A stretch of 64,000 bases of DNA, taken from Metopolophium dirhodum. Taxonomy: Eukaryota; Arthropoda; Insecta; Hemiptera; Aphididae. Made by a program: the position numbers and the translations under genes. Of the stretch, positions 25,401 through 37,198 are shown one piece after another; position 1 is the first letter of the stretch; the number at the start of each line of letters is the position of its first letter. The DNA lies in NCBI RefSeq assembly GCF_019925205.1, contig NC_083562.1, positions 40,495,142 through 40,559,141 on the forward strand, given 5' to 3'. A model generated the notes under the pieces. The model saw nothing but the letters and a program-made list of their open reading frames with translations, was not told the origin of the DNA and did no database searches.

Positions 25401-28400
25401 GGTTAATAGTTCACAAACTACGGTACAGTTGGTTTTAAAAATAAAATAGTTCAAGTTTTTACGGCACATCCTTTGGGAAACACTGTTTTAGACTTTAACA
25501 CAAATTATAAAAATAAATTTTTTTAAATCAGAGATATTATTGGGACTTTGGTACCTACATATAAAGTTTTCATCATTCAAATAAAGAAAAAAAAAGATAC
25601 AAATCTAACTATTTTGGTAATGTAGGTAATGAAAGATACTTGTATGTTATTTAAAGTTTACATAAGTATATTCTTAACTAAGTAGACTTACCTACCTAAT
25701 ATTTAGTTTTAACTATTTAATTATTGTAATATTATGACAATTTGATGAAAATTTTAATTTATTGTATTAGATGTTTTAATTTGATTTGAGCTTATACCCC
25801 CTTGCTTAATATTTCTGCGGGTTCCCTGTTGTCTGTTATTATTAGCTATTAGGTACCTACATGACTACATATAGAATGTAGGTACCAAATATTTATTATA
25901 TATGCTACTATTGCTACTCACCAATAAAACATCCCAAAAGGATATGATATCTTTTTGAATATAAAGTGTTGTTCGGGAAATAATAGTTTGACTTGTATGC
26001 ATACCAACTCTTGTCCATGTAATCCGATTGAGTGTCTACAAAATAAAAAAAAACATTAGACTCTTGTCCTTATTGGTACCTATATCATTATAACAATATA
26101 TTATAATATCATGTCTTCTGCAATAGCTGCATCGGGAGACAGATAGCGTAAGGCACACCCATAGGCGGAGATGGGGGTTTACGGGGACTTAGCCCCTCAA
26201 AAGTCCATCAAGCCCCCTCCTTTATTAGCTGTGTGGAATCGACCCCCCCCCCCCCCACCCCACTCACATTCATGTTAATAATGTTAGCACCCTCCGAAAT
26301 GTTAATGGATTTCCACCTATGGGCACACCTCTCCAAACATGTATATTAACCCACTCAATCAGCTTTCGGTTAAAGAATATTTTATTTTTGGTTCAGTCTT
26401 CTGTATAGCCAAGAGTAAAAGTAAAAACTAAAAGCTTATGGTAGGTACTTAATTTAATTTGTGGAAGGTACCTACTAGGTAGTACCTATTCAGAATATAC
26501 ACTAGGCAGAGGAACTAAAACACGTCAAGCTCGCGAATGTACCCCATACTACACCCCATCATCATCACCCTCCCATTTCGTAAACTAGTGTTATAGGTAG
26601 GTACTGTTATTCTGAATAGACTAGTGTGTAGTTTTTTCTAACTACTTTCCCGAATTACCTTCTCTTATAGCTTTTACTTTTTAGTCTTGGATAGAGAAAA
26701 TCCGTGGACGTCGTGTCAATAAGCCAATAATAGTTAATAGTTCTACCTATTTATAGTTTAAGAGACGTGCACGGTACACACAAACAGAACAAAAGTAGGT
26801 ATAATAAATATACAAATAACAAGTAACAATAACGTAAAATTATATATTATACGTACCATGGGCTTCAAAACAATGGTGAGATTCGTCACTGTTGTCACCG
26901 CAATGGTCAAAACCATCACATTCTAATCTGCTCGGTATGCAGCGTCCATTTGTACAAGCGAATTCATTTGCAACACTGCATGCCCCTTAATTTTTTATTT
27001 AATTTCGGTAAACGCACTCAACTTATTATAATATACATGTAAGTATACTGCTAGGTGGCTATATTAACATTACCTAAATACCCAAAATGTATTAATGTCT
27101 TAGATTCTGAGCGGAGCGTTTTACAATGGTGTATATTTTATTTTTATTTTTTTTTTATATCCTGTATACAAAATGTTTACCAGAAGAAGTGCTTCGATTT
27201 CCACATATAGTATCTTATATTTTAGAAAATTGGATCAAGTTGGTACTTTAAAGATGTCATTTTTTGATTTTCTTAACAGTTATTTAACGCCACGAGAAAA
27301 ACTACCGACAAATTACGAAAAACCGCTAAAAAAAAATGTTTATTTTTAACGTTTTGAGTATCACTATAGAAACGAATAAAAAATAATAATATTATAATAT
27401 TAATTCAACTTACAGGCTATAATTAATAATAATATAAAATATCCAGACTGACAAACCGTCTCCGCTCAGAATCGTTTTTCTTATACAATGATATTATATC
27501 ATTGAATTCAAGTTTAATATAATCCATTATACAATGACCCACTTGTAATCTACTGTACAGCAGAGCGACATCCACTTACCCACTTCTTTAAAATATTTTA
27601 TTTAATGATATTTTTCTGGGATTTTTGATGCAGGTACTTTAGAGTATAGGTACCAAATCCAAATTTCGAATGAATAGATTATTAGTTAAGTAAGACACCT
27701 AAAAGTACTTAAAGTTTTAATAATACAAGTGAATGGAGTGAGTGGATTTTTATAGAATACCAGCTACTTATGCAATTAAACCATGTAAAGTTAAAAAATG
27801 CAGCTAGAAAAAAAGAGGTTAGAAATACATACCGCTTAACATTTTTATTATTTGAATTTGAAATACATCTTGAATACAGAATACTACATTACCTAGTACC
27901 TACCTGGCTACCTAGGTTAATATTAAATATGCGTAATTCCAAATTTCAGTAGATAATTTAACTGGATAGATAAAACTAGGTACCTATATTATAGTTATAT
28001 ATTATATATTAAGTACCTAAGACCTAAGTAACTAACTACAAACTACCCAGAAGGCTAGAACCCTATAGGTAATAAAGTATATTATAATAGTTTAACCTAT
28101 ATTCTAGGATAGTAGGATATAATATTGTTTTAAAATTAATTTTTTGTTAGTCAGACATTATACAGTGACCCAGATTGGGTTTGACCAACCCTTTCAAATA
28201 TGTAGTCGGATCGGTCAGGGGCACTGATGGGCAGCAAGAGCACACCCTGCTGCCACTGTACGCACGCATATATGGGCGATACATTATAAAGGTATATAGT
28301 ATATATTATCAGTGGCGTGACACTGTGTACGTTATATTTAACAGATATTGTGTGTAGTTACTAGACTGAGCAAAGGCTGAGTAGGCGATTTCTAGCCGAG

Positions 28401-31191
28401 AACTGGAATTGAAAGTTCCCGTCAGTCTGACATAATAGCCGACTTCGATAGCTACGTCTAAGTCCGTACAACGGGATCCGTTAAACCATTGCAATAAACG
28501 CCCGTTGGAGGTGCGCCCTTCTCTGATGACCAAATTGCTCTCGACTATAAAGGTACATGTAAAAACGTAATATCGTGGCTTATTATTATTGAACTGAAAT
28601 TAATCTCCTGAACACAAACCAAAAAATAATAATATAATATGCGTATACCAGTGACGTAGACGGGAATTTTGTATGGCGGTACATATAATTGATATTTATC
28701 ATTTAAAAATAAAAACTGTAATAGATATATTATACGTCTTATATGAGACATTTGTGATATTATTTACTCCATTAAAAAATTTTTAAGTGCATGCGGGATT
28801 TTTTGAACACTATAAAAGTCTAAACCTACGTCTCTACTATCTGCTATACCTATGTGTACGCATATTAATATTTATTATCATACTATACACTCAATCTAAT
28901 TTACGTGCTTACCTAGATGTTTCAACGTTATGACTTTCATATAAAGATGCTGTGACTTCAGATTATAATGTTTGTGCGATATTCGAAATAACCATATACA
29001 GTCAAACTGCACATCTGGTTCGAACTCTTCGACCATTTGCATCATTGTAATAGCTCCACCTTTATTTTCCACGAATCCACCACAATCTTAATAATATTAT
29101 ATCAATAGGTTATAATATATAAATTATAAACTTAACATTCAAATACTGTATACGAATCGTATTCTGTAGTCACTTACTCGTATTTGGTTTTAAAATAGAA
29201 CTCTTGACGTTTCCTGATAGGTATAAAACACATAAAACAATTATTTACAAAAATTATAATATAAATCACAGGTCTATAAATAGGTAGGTAAAAAAATATG
29301 AAAAATAAATATTTTTTGTGTAGGTTGGCGTATATACTTATCCAGGGTATCGAATTATTTTAACAATAACTATACCTATAATAGCCTATAGGCAGAAAGT
29401 AATTTAATAAAAAAAATTCCGAAGTGTGGAAATGCGCAAACTTGCGGCCTGAAAAAGTGGAAACACTAAGTCCGACCGAAACATTCTGATTGTTCTTAAC
29501 TCATTAAAATATAAAGGTTTCCAAAAAAACATTTCAAAACCTATAACCGCATTTATGCCACAAAATAGTAGTTATACCTTACATTTTAAGAAATAACCTT
29601 TTTTGGGAAGCGGCCAATTATGTTGTCCCGGGGTGCAAAATGTTCAAATACGGCCCTGAGGACGGTGACATATCACAATAATATATATACGATATTTTTG
29701 GCAACAGGGGTAATTACTGAATCTATGGTATACTGGAATTCTCAAATATACTGGATACCAATGTAACTCACTAGTCACTAGGTACCCGTATAGTGTATAC
29801 CGAAAATACTGCCAGCCCTAACTATATTATAATACCTATGCGTTTGTGTCTATTGTTCTATAGTCTATACGTGTATAAATTAAACATGTACCTGGGTTTA
29901 ATTTCTATTTTTGACTGTGATTAATATTATAAATGACAAACAAATATAGGCGTAATTCGCACAAATAAAAATACTATACTAACCTCTGACGAAGGAATAT
30001 TGTGCCTTGTACCCAATCGAAGATCCAGCATTAGCAAAGAATTTAATATACAACACTGGCCCAGAAGATATAATCACTGGTGGTCTGAATGTTATACCTC
30101 CAACTATTCCTAATCTCTTTCTATTCGAATCGTAAAACTAAACGTATAGATATAATTAAAACAAAATACTACATTATAATCAATAATCAATGGTTTTATG
30201 TAGGTACCGCGTAAAATGACAGTATATAGGTACTTATTAAAGTTTAAATGCTAATCTGAGATTATAATCGTTTACGACATGGTAATGAAAGTATTATTAT
30301 TTAACATTTACTTACCTCAACAATTGACTCTTCGGAAATTTGAAAATCCACGAAAATTAAATGTATCAGACACTCGTTATATGCCTTACAATTGATCACC
30401 TGTTCGAATGTCAAATCGTCTGGATAAGACATCGGAAAGAATGGCGTACTAATGTATCCACCGAATAAAATATCTGCCAAGTTGAATTCTGGTTTTATTT
30501 CCGCCAACTGAATATTTCCTACGATAGGATATATTATTTAATAATTTACACGTTTGATATACCTACCTACGTTTGTTAGGTAATAATAAACTATTTAATA
30601 CATAATAGTAAATAATTTATGATTGAATGTAGGTAAACTATACTCACTGGTAATCAAGTACTCAGCTGTAAATGCGTGATTACGATACGGATGTCCGTTG
30701 ATAAAATTTAAATTTACTTGACTGGTTAAAGACTTGTAATGAATTGACGAATTTTTCGACGTGCCGTTGACACATTTTAAAGACCGTGTCGAATATGGTG
30801 GTTCGAAGATGCATATGGAATTACAAACAAGATCCGTTTCACTTGAATTATTATCAGTACACGGAAAATCCACGTCTTTAAAACGTAAGTTGATCATACA
30901 CGATGGACATGAGATAATGCGCAAAGAACATTGTTTGTAAAAACTTTCCTGAAACAGTATAAATAGGAATATTTATTCGAAATTATAAACACATTAAAAA
31001 ATTGTTTATGTATGTATAGTAATATCGATTTACATTCAACTTTGGGCGAAAAATATCGTTTTTAGCAAAAATGATTCCTCGAGATCCAATTGCAGTATAA
31101 ACTGTTTTTTTATTGAATGGCCTACAGATGTCATACCGTTTGATAGTTAAGGAGAAATCGATAGATTGAAATATCGTCATCAATAAATAAA
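22474..31191 (-). CDS. CUB / LDLa single-pass receptor-like protein with PPxY tail
   Basis: Eleven exons on the minus strand: 31034-31191, 30648-30948, 30316-30518, 29984-30137, 28913-29086, 28362-28544, 26857-26985, 25922-26035, 23021-23131, 22745-22954, 22474-22676. They give about 645 codons and all junctions agree in phase. The first exon listed opens in phase 1, so an upstream exon with the start and most of the signal peptide is probably missing; YLLMTIF at its beginning may finish that peptide. Order: a cysteine-rich CUB-like region (SCPSCMINLRFKDVDFPC), a CUB with GGYISTPFFPMSYPDDL and SSIGYKAQYSF, a third starting DCGGFVENKGGAI, one LDLa module (ACSVANEFACTNGRC to CDGFDHCGDNSDE), a membrane helix LLGCFIGFIIFFIIVLMVV, then a tail with PPAY, PPDY and PPNY. 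PPxY motifs bind WW domains, as in Nedd4 ligases. It may correspond to the Drosophila CUB/LDLa protein Lost and found; that is a guess. Vertebrate LRP10/12 and Neto are looser matches. Confidence 0.78.
23625..23695. repeat. Short dispersed repeat end
   Basis: ACATTTAACGGACAACAAAG then TGAACTGGATCAGCTAGT is the inverse of 41665-41705 (CTGATCCCGTGCACTTTG, TTGCCCGTTAAATGT). It lies in the intron between the pre-membrane and membrane exons of the CUB/LDLa gene. The class is not known. Confidence 0.5.
24154..24419. mobile_element. TTAA-flanked foldback element, copy 3
   Basis: The left end is TTAAGAGAATGTCATCGCAC followed by CATTTGTTTTCTC; the inverse of the right end is TTAAGAGGATGTCAGCGCAC followed by TATTTGTTTTCTC. 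That is about 30 of 33 bases matching. It lies in an intron of the CUB/LDLa gene. It has no coding capacity. Confidence 0.8.
24616..24826. mobile_element. hAT-type MITE, 211 bp
   Basis: A perfect 8-bp duplication, GCCAGGTA, flanks it at 24608-24615 and 24827-24834. The ends are CAAGGCCGGATTGG and, inverted, CAGGACCGGATTGG. GGGCCG words recur inside near both ends. Two overlapping open frames on opposite strands here merely reflect the inverted repeat. Confidence 0.85.
26160..26321. mobile_element. hAT-type MITE, 162 bp
   Basis: A perfect 8-bp duplication, GGCACACC, lies at 26152-26159 and 26322-26329. The ends are CATAGGCGGAGATGG and, inverted, CATAGGTGGAAATCC. A long C-run lies inside. It is in the intron after the LDLa exon. 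It shares the CATxGGCG end with the element at 60413-60600. Confidence 0.85.
27100..27600. repeat. Dispersed repeat A, composite copy
   Basis: The left half begins TTAGATTCTGAGCGGAGCG on the plus strand and follows the body of repeat A. The right half carries CGCTCAGAATCG and the AATGATATAATATCATT palindrome on the minus strand. Two part copies therefore meet head to head inside an intron of the CUB/LDLa gene. Confidence 0.65.
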
Positions 31192-32140
31192 CTGAAATTT
31201 ACAAAAATAATTTTCAAAATATACATAGGTACGAAAATTGAAGCTCTTTCCCGCTCATTGAGAGGGACGAGACGCTCATATTACATGGTGTGTACGAGTA
31301 TATGGCATATTTATTCAACAAGGGGGGATACATTTTTATATATTTCATTATAGTTAATTAAGTATTAATTATGAAAATAATGTATAATATCATATACTTA
31401 AATTTATAATAAAATTGTACCTACCTATGTACACCAACTGATCCATCCCAGTCAACGTGGGCGTTATTCTAGGTACCTATGACAGTACGACCTACCTTTA
31501 GTCATATTATATTTAACAATGCAACTAAACAAACTGACACGTAGATAATAATACACTGTATTAACCTAACAGATAGTATAGGGCTTCGACGACGTATTGT
31601 TATTATAATTATATATAAAAGGTTTCTTTGAGAAAAATGACCTTTATAACGACGCATTATTATTGATCCTTATAATATTGTAGGTTTTTTTTAAATTCAA
31701 TGACAATAATAAGCTTTTTGTATAATACAACTAATCAATATATAGACACTAACTATGTATTCATTTGTATTCAATACAGATATATATATACAGGTAAATG
31801 TATATTTACTACTAAGTCTGTCCACGATTAAGTGAAACACATTAATAGCCATTAGGTATTTCTGCAGTGGCGTTTAACCACCCCCTCCCCACAATTTGAC
31901 ATTTTTCCCCTAATAAATGTATTATTTATATTCCTTAAAGTCAAAAACTGTAAAGAACTTTGTTTAATTTATACTTAGCCCCCCCCAAAAAAAAAAAAAA
32001 TTCCTACCTTTGGAGTTGTACAGTTTAAACGATGTTATTTTTTGTTTATTATGTATCAAGATACTATAGAATACATATTTATGTTATTGATTCTATACAT
32101 TTTTTGCGAAGTCCCTCATGCCATGCTTCGCTCATACACC
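31192..32140. other. Intergenic, upstream of CUB/LDLa gene
   Basis: This probably holds the missing first exon and promoter of the CUB/LDLa gene, but none could be chosen. A hAT-like end, CAGTGGCGTTTAACC, occurs near 31865, followed by C-rich sequence. A C-run followed by an A-run lies at 31980-32000. Confidence 0.4.
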
Positions 32141-32141
32141 A

Positions 32142-32412
32142 AACTTGGTAGCTCAAAACGCCATCTCTAGCGCTAAGTTTTCAATCGTAAACTTATTCAA
32201 GAAGTTTCAACTAGACGAAACAACACATTTTATATGCTTGAACAGATTATTATTACACTACATCCATTCATAAATGATATTGCGCCTAAGTGGCTAAATC
32301 ATAATATGTCAGCTCCTACAATGGTCTCTGCAGAGGATATTAACAAAATAATAGAAATCGTAGATGTTTTAAGGCCATTGGAAACGGCCACAAAGGAATT
32401 AAGAGGTGAATA
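32142..32412 (+). pseudogene. hAT transposase remnant (C-terminal part)
   Basis: One frame reads NRKLIQEVSTRRNNTFYMLE, then INDIAPKWLNHNMSAPTMVS, then AEDINKIIEIVDVLRPLE and TATKELRGE before a stop at 32410-32412. Block order and wording match the region of hAT transposases around the 'TRWNS.YYMLER' and 'LKPFEEATKELSGE' motifs; the usual tryptophan is arginine here. No ends, zinc finger or further catalytic blocks are nearby, so this is a dead fragment. AT-rich sequence without features follows to about 33130. Confidence 0.75.
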
Positions 32413-33149
32413 ATATGTTTCAAGTATAGTGTGGTCTTATACCAATTGTGCACATACAATATTTTATATGTACATATTTCTTTAACAAAGAAACCGTTTA
32501 ACAAATAAAAATTAAATATGTTATTGTTTTTACAATCAGTGGATGACATGACATTTTTTGGGAATTGTTTTTTTTTTTTTTTTTGAAACTAGGCAGTAAG
32601 CACTAAGTTCCTGTGCTTCTAAATTTTCAAATAATTATACCAATTGTTTTTATTATATTCCAAGTTAAAAAACACATGTATCTTATGACATATTAATTAT
32701 GAAGGTAATTCCAGTATAAAAATGTTTTTATTGTTTCTACAATTGTATAGCAATTTATTATAGTTGATATGTTATTACTTATTATATAATATGTAGTTAG
32801 TAAAAAAATAAATTTGAAAAAGTATATACAATATTATGTTAAATCTTAAATTCATTATTTAATCAAGATAGTATAGTTCACATAATAAAGTGTACATCAG
32901 TCATCAGCAGCACTTTTTTTTATGTTATGCATCGATGTATCTTACCCAATTCATCGAAGTAATTGGTATTTTTAAAATCGATGTTCAAATATTTTTATCC
33001 ATACCTAGTCTGTATACATATTATAGAAAATTAGATGTATACGACTATAATATAATTGGCGCTTTTTCAAAATAATCTGGAAAAACATAAACAAAAAGGT
33101 ATCTAGGTAATTGGGTACCTCTCAAGTGCTGCATTGAAGGTGCGTCGAG

Positions 33150-33245
33150 TAGGTCATTTTAGTGGATGTGTTAAATTTGAATCCAATAACATAAAAATAT
33201 CATTGTATACGAAAAATGATTTTGAGCGGAGACGGTCTGTCAGCC
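33150..33245 (+). repeat. Dispersed repeat A, short end fragment
   Basis: TGTGTTAAATTTGAATCCAA leads to ATGATTTTGAGCGGAGACGG and TCTGTCAGCC, matching the end of the body of copies 1 and 2. It abuts the GC-rich inverted repeat that follows. Confidence 0.6.
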
Positions 33246-33278
33246 TATGTCAAGCAGCGGCATTCAACCAGAGACGAC

Positions 33279-33588
33279 GTGGCGGTCGCGCCGACGGTGC
33301 AGGAAGCCGCGGAAGAGGAGCGAAGTGACGAGGCGAAGGGCGTCACACCGGCCAGGGGACTAGAGGTCAGAAATAGTTTTGGATCGGTTGGCGAGAGTTG
33401 TCTCCGCTGCGTGTGTTTCTGTTGTGACCCCCGGGTCCGCAGGTTAGGTTAGGTCTGCAATCCAGTGTGCAACCGGTCAAGTCTCCAATACTATTCCTGA
33501 CCTCTGGTACCCTGGCCTGTGTGACGCCCCTCGCCTCGTCACTTCGCTCATCTTCCGCGACTTCCTGCACCGTCGGCGCGACCGCCAT
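33279..33588. repeat. GC-rich inverted repeat, two 98-bp arms
   Basis: Arms 33279-33376 and 33491-33588 are reverse complements with about 8 mismatches in 98, around a 114-bp spacer. They are strikingly GC-rich (for example GGCGGTCGCGCCGACGGTGC) in AT-rich surroundings. Open frames on both strands across it are symmetric shadows. Origin unknown. Confidence 0.85.
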
Positions 33589-33639
33589 GTCATCTCGGTT
33601 CGTTTCAACCCCGGTCCAGCTTTGCAGGAATTATCGTCC

Positions 33640-33849
33640 GGTTGAATGACGTCGTACGCGTAGTCGTCGCCCGCAAACCATGTCACACAAAAGTGCCTTT
33701 AGATGCCCGATAATCAGTTCCTCGTCAATGTCATCGAATCTGCTCAGTTTTTCTTCCATCAGTTTGTAATCGATGTTGCTAATGATTTTGTCCAAGACGT
33801 GCTTGATGGTTGTTTCGATTGTCATTTTGTTATTATGCGATTCAGCCAC
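33640..33849 (-). other. Unassigned ORF or gene fragment
   Basis: The frame from the ATG at 33849 reads MAESHNNKMTIETTIKHVLD, then KIISNIDYKLMEEKLSRFDD and IDEELIIGHLKALLCDM. Its composition is protein-like, amphipathic and charged. At about 33680 the sense passes to the next frame (TWFAGDDYAYDVIQPDD), which runs on into the GC-rich inverted repeat. It may be a captured or frameshifted gene piece. No family was recognised. Confidence 0.3.
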
Positions 33850-34194
33850 TTTTACAAGTTTGTTGTGCGTGTATAGGTGCTAGGCAGTTAGAAAAATTGC
33901 AAATGAGCCGATTCCGAATTTCTACATGGGCCGTCGCCGATGATTTAAAACAAACATCGTTTATTAATAGCCAGCGAGTACGCCATCGCATTATTAATTA
34001 ACCATCATCAGCTGGATTTCGGTCCCGTTTATTTTTCCAAACACCATTATTATTATTATTGATATACCAACTCTTACCGTATACTTACGTAGAGGTATAC
34101 CTACTACAATTGTAATATTTTTGCGAGGATTTATATACCGATCTGCATTATATTATAGTATCGTATAATATACTCGTTTTATACTTTTATTATA

Positions 34195-35270
34195 GGTGAA
34201 GTTTTTAGATTCCGAACGGAACGACCAATGCGCGTATTGCGATTTTACAATTATTGTTTTTTGTGTATGTGTTGTGGAACGGTATACGTTTTATTGTAGA
34301 AAAAATGCTTTGATCTTCAACGTCGGGGATGATTTATCATTTATGATCAAGTTGAATCTAATTGGTATACTTTTAAAGGGTGAAATCGCAGAAAATTAAA
34401 AGTTATTTTCTTAATTATTAGAAAAAACGAAAAAAAATTTTTTAGATTCTAAGCGGAGCGATGAATGTATTAATTTTATACAATGACTAGCTCTCCGAGC
34501 GTCGCTGGGGGAGACCCCCAAACCCCCCGAGTTGGCGAAGAGTTTTAACCAATGTCGGAAGTATGCCGCATATGGGACTCTTGCCCATAATTATTATAAA
34601 TAAATAAATATACATCTCCTATTTTTTCATTTAGTGAATATTAATAAAAAGTTTTGATTATAGTTTAATCATTTTTTTTTACTTCAAGTATAAATTGTAT
34701 TCAACCAAATTTATTTAATTCTATTTAACAAAATTCTCTTTAATACAAATTATTTTTGTTGCCCATGAGACTTCGTATATGGAAGTTTCACTGCATTAAC
34801 AATGTATTATTAAATAAGTAATTATCTGTCTTAGCACAGTCTATACTCCTGTCACTGTAGGAATAATAGGTATGCACTTATTATATCTACCCTTGTCACC
34901 TAAATACCTGTAGAACATTCAAGTATAAACTTTCAAAATTTACTTATTAAAATTATATATTCCACCCGACGCGAGTATGGAATAAAATACATATACAAAA
35001 AATTATATATTATAAACATTTTAATAGTAATACAATAGTAGTAAATGACACAATTCGTTCAGCGAGTTCACAATATTTTAACAGTAGTTAAAAGACGCTG
35101 TACATTTTAAAATTCCATTTTAATATCTGAAACCAAAAATTAGATATTATTTAATGCTTGTCAAACAAACAATGCATGTATTTTATTATTTTAAATTATG
35201 AGTGGAGCAATGAATGTATTTATTATTTAATATTGATTTTACAATGTTATTTTTTTATTTTTGACAACAC
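34195..35270. repeat. Cluster of repeat A starts and unclassified repeat
   Basis: TTTTTAGATTCCGAACGGAA at about 34201, TTTTAGATTCTAAGCGGAGC at about 34441 and AAATTATGAGTGGAGCAATG at about 35195 resemble successive starts of repeat A. The last two share GATGAATGTATT-like sequence. Between them, CTCCGAGCGTCGCTGGGGGA (about 34493) begins another dispersed element whose class is unknown. No gene is seen. Confidence 0.45.
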
Positions 35271-35310
35271 CTTTAGGAACAGTAAAAATTCTTTTGGTAA
35301 TTAATTGAAT

Positions 35311-37198
35311 TTAGTTTGGCTCTAATTTTAACTTACCACTTTGTTTTATTCTACTTCCTTTCCAAGTATTTTCTAAACTTCTTAAAAATTCTTCAAAGAT
35401 ATTGACGCTTTTTAATAATGATGTTTTTTTATAATCCTTTAAGCGATTACTACTCAGGTTTGCATCATTGATAATTTCTTTTTGTTTTTTGTCATACTCA
35501 TTGATTTCATCAATTAAAACACTATAACAAATAAATAAATAAAAGATGGAAATAAAAAAAAAAATTATATTATTGTTTACTTGATTGTGGGTACAGTGTT
35601 TGGGTTAAATTTTTCTATAACTTTTGGGTTAATTGGTATACAAATTTTTCCAGTTTTTGGATGAACACAGAAAGGAGACTTCAACAAGTGATTTAACCCT
35701 TTTGTTACATTCACATCAAGTCTTGGATATGCCAGGTACAACAAAATATCTTCCACACAATGTTTTGTTTTAAAGTTTAATTGTCCCTGTTAGAATATAA
35801 GTAATTATATGAGAGTTTAGGTAAGAATACACATTGTACAACATTTATGATTTGTAAATTTTACCCTTTTATGGTTATTATTAACAATAACAGTTAGTGC
35901 TTCCCATCGTTGTATACTACTTTGATACTTTGAAAATTGTAAATTAATTTGTTCCTTAAGTTTTTCATCAGCTATAAATGACAAAATTTTATTACACTGT
36001 TCAGTCGTTCCTAAGAAATCTTGTTCAGCAAGAAGTGAATTGAACTCTTCTTTAATAATGGCAATACTGCGCCTGTTGTTTGTTAAAAGAATATATTTTA
36101 AATTAAATTGAAAATATTATTATTTTATTTTTTGCAACTGACTTCACAGATGGATGATTTACATTGTATCTTTTTGAATCTCCAGCAGATAATACAGCTA
36201 AATAATCAATAAACGATCCACGTTCAGAAGGTAAGAGTTTTCTTGCAGATTCATCACATATCCAACAATGGATACCTCGGCGACCTGAGAATACCCACAA
36301 CAAATGCTTCCATCCAAAATCATCCCGAATTGCTCGTTCCAATATTTTTACAGCAATAACCATAAATCTAAAACCAGAATATAAAATTAAATGTTTCCTA
36401 CATATTTGAAATAAAATTATTTTTACACACCTCCAACATTTTTGACAGACGTCAGCACCTGAACAGCAAGTACGGATCTGATCATAGTCAGTCATATCAA
36501 TATCAATCACTAATTCTTTTTCAAGAGCATGAAACTGAGGATAATTTCGGCAGACTTTGGGACTAAAAAATAAATAAATATATATAGGTAGGTACATAAG
36601 TATGCATTATAATAAAATATTTTATAATTATAAAATTATATAAACCTCATATTGAACACAGCTCCAATATCTATTTTAAAAGGACATCTATTTTGAACTT
36701 CGGTTTCAAATTCTTGCAATGTGTTGAACGATTGATATCTAATATAAATATCTTCATGTAAAGTGAACGAAAATTCTCTGTTTAAAAAGTTTTCTGGTTT
36801 CACTAAAAATACAAATTACAAGTAAATTTAAAGTGAATAAAAGTTTTTTTAAAAAACTATACCCTATTTCAAAAGAGAAGACATCAGGCGGCTACGGGCA
36901 AGACAGGTTTTGCAACGTAAATCTGGTGTCTTCTCTTTTGGAACAGGGTATTTCTGTAAACATCTATGATCTATCATAGCCAGTGGCGACCTGTTATTAG
37001 GGAACATATTGTAACATGTAATGTATATTATGTTGGAACCAACGTCTAATTACCGACTTTTTGAATGGACAATGTTTTTTTGTATGATTTAAAAAAAAAC
37101 TTACCGTTCCCGTAGGACAACCACTTGTGAAACTGCGAGTACGGGAACAATTTTTTGTAGTAGACATTAAGGTAGTCCGGAAACTGATTGTCGGACAT
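35311..37198 (-). CDS. PRIM1: DNA primase small catalytic subunit
   Basis: Seven exons on the minus strand: 37105-37198, 36646-36802, 36431-36562, 36143-36367, 35865-36072, 35581-35786, 35311-35521. Total 1233 nt, 410 aa, in frame throughout, near the usual 420 aa. It makes the RNA primers for DNA polymerase alpha in the nucleus, with PRIM2 and POLA1/2 as partners. Visible signatures: REFSFTLHEDIYIRYQSF, the metal-binding pair D104 and D106 in VIDIDMTDYD, the cysteine cluster CCSGADVCQKCW (116-127), SGRRGIHCW (155-163), then YPRLDVNVTKGLNHLLKSPF and HPKTGKICIPI. The exon 4 donor GTCAGT was chosen because it restores HPSVKRSIAII. The start ATG at 37198 gives MSDNQFPDYLNVYYKKLFP. It is divergent from TMBIM6. 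A small inverted-repeat element sits in intron 1. Confidence 0.95.
36860..36950. mobile_element. Short TIR element in PRIM1 intron 1
   Basis: The ends are TACCCTATTTCAAAAGAGAA and, inverted, TACCCTGTTCCAAAAGAGAA, extending to about 28 bp with four mismatches and leaving only about 35 bp between. No clear target duplication could be set apart from the TA at each end. The type is unknown. Confidence 0.7.

Noticed and set aside
29160..29230. Extra exon of the CUB/LDLa gene
   Set aside because: Acceptor- and donor-like signals exist, but the neighbouring exons already join in the correct phase and give continuous CUB sequence.
31550..31700. Minus-strand ATG frame (MRRYKGHFSQRNLLYIIIIT) as the missing signal peptide
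   Set aside because: No good donor in the needed phase, and the hydrophobic run is followed by arginines that do not fit a cleavage site; not strong enough to list.
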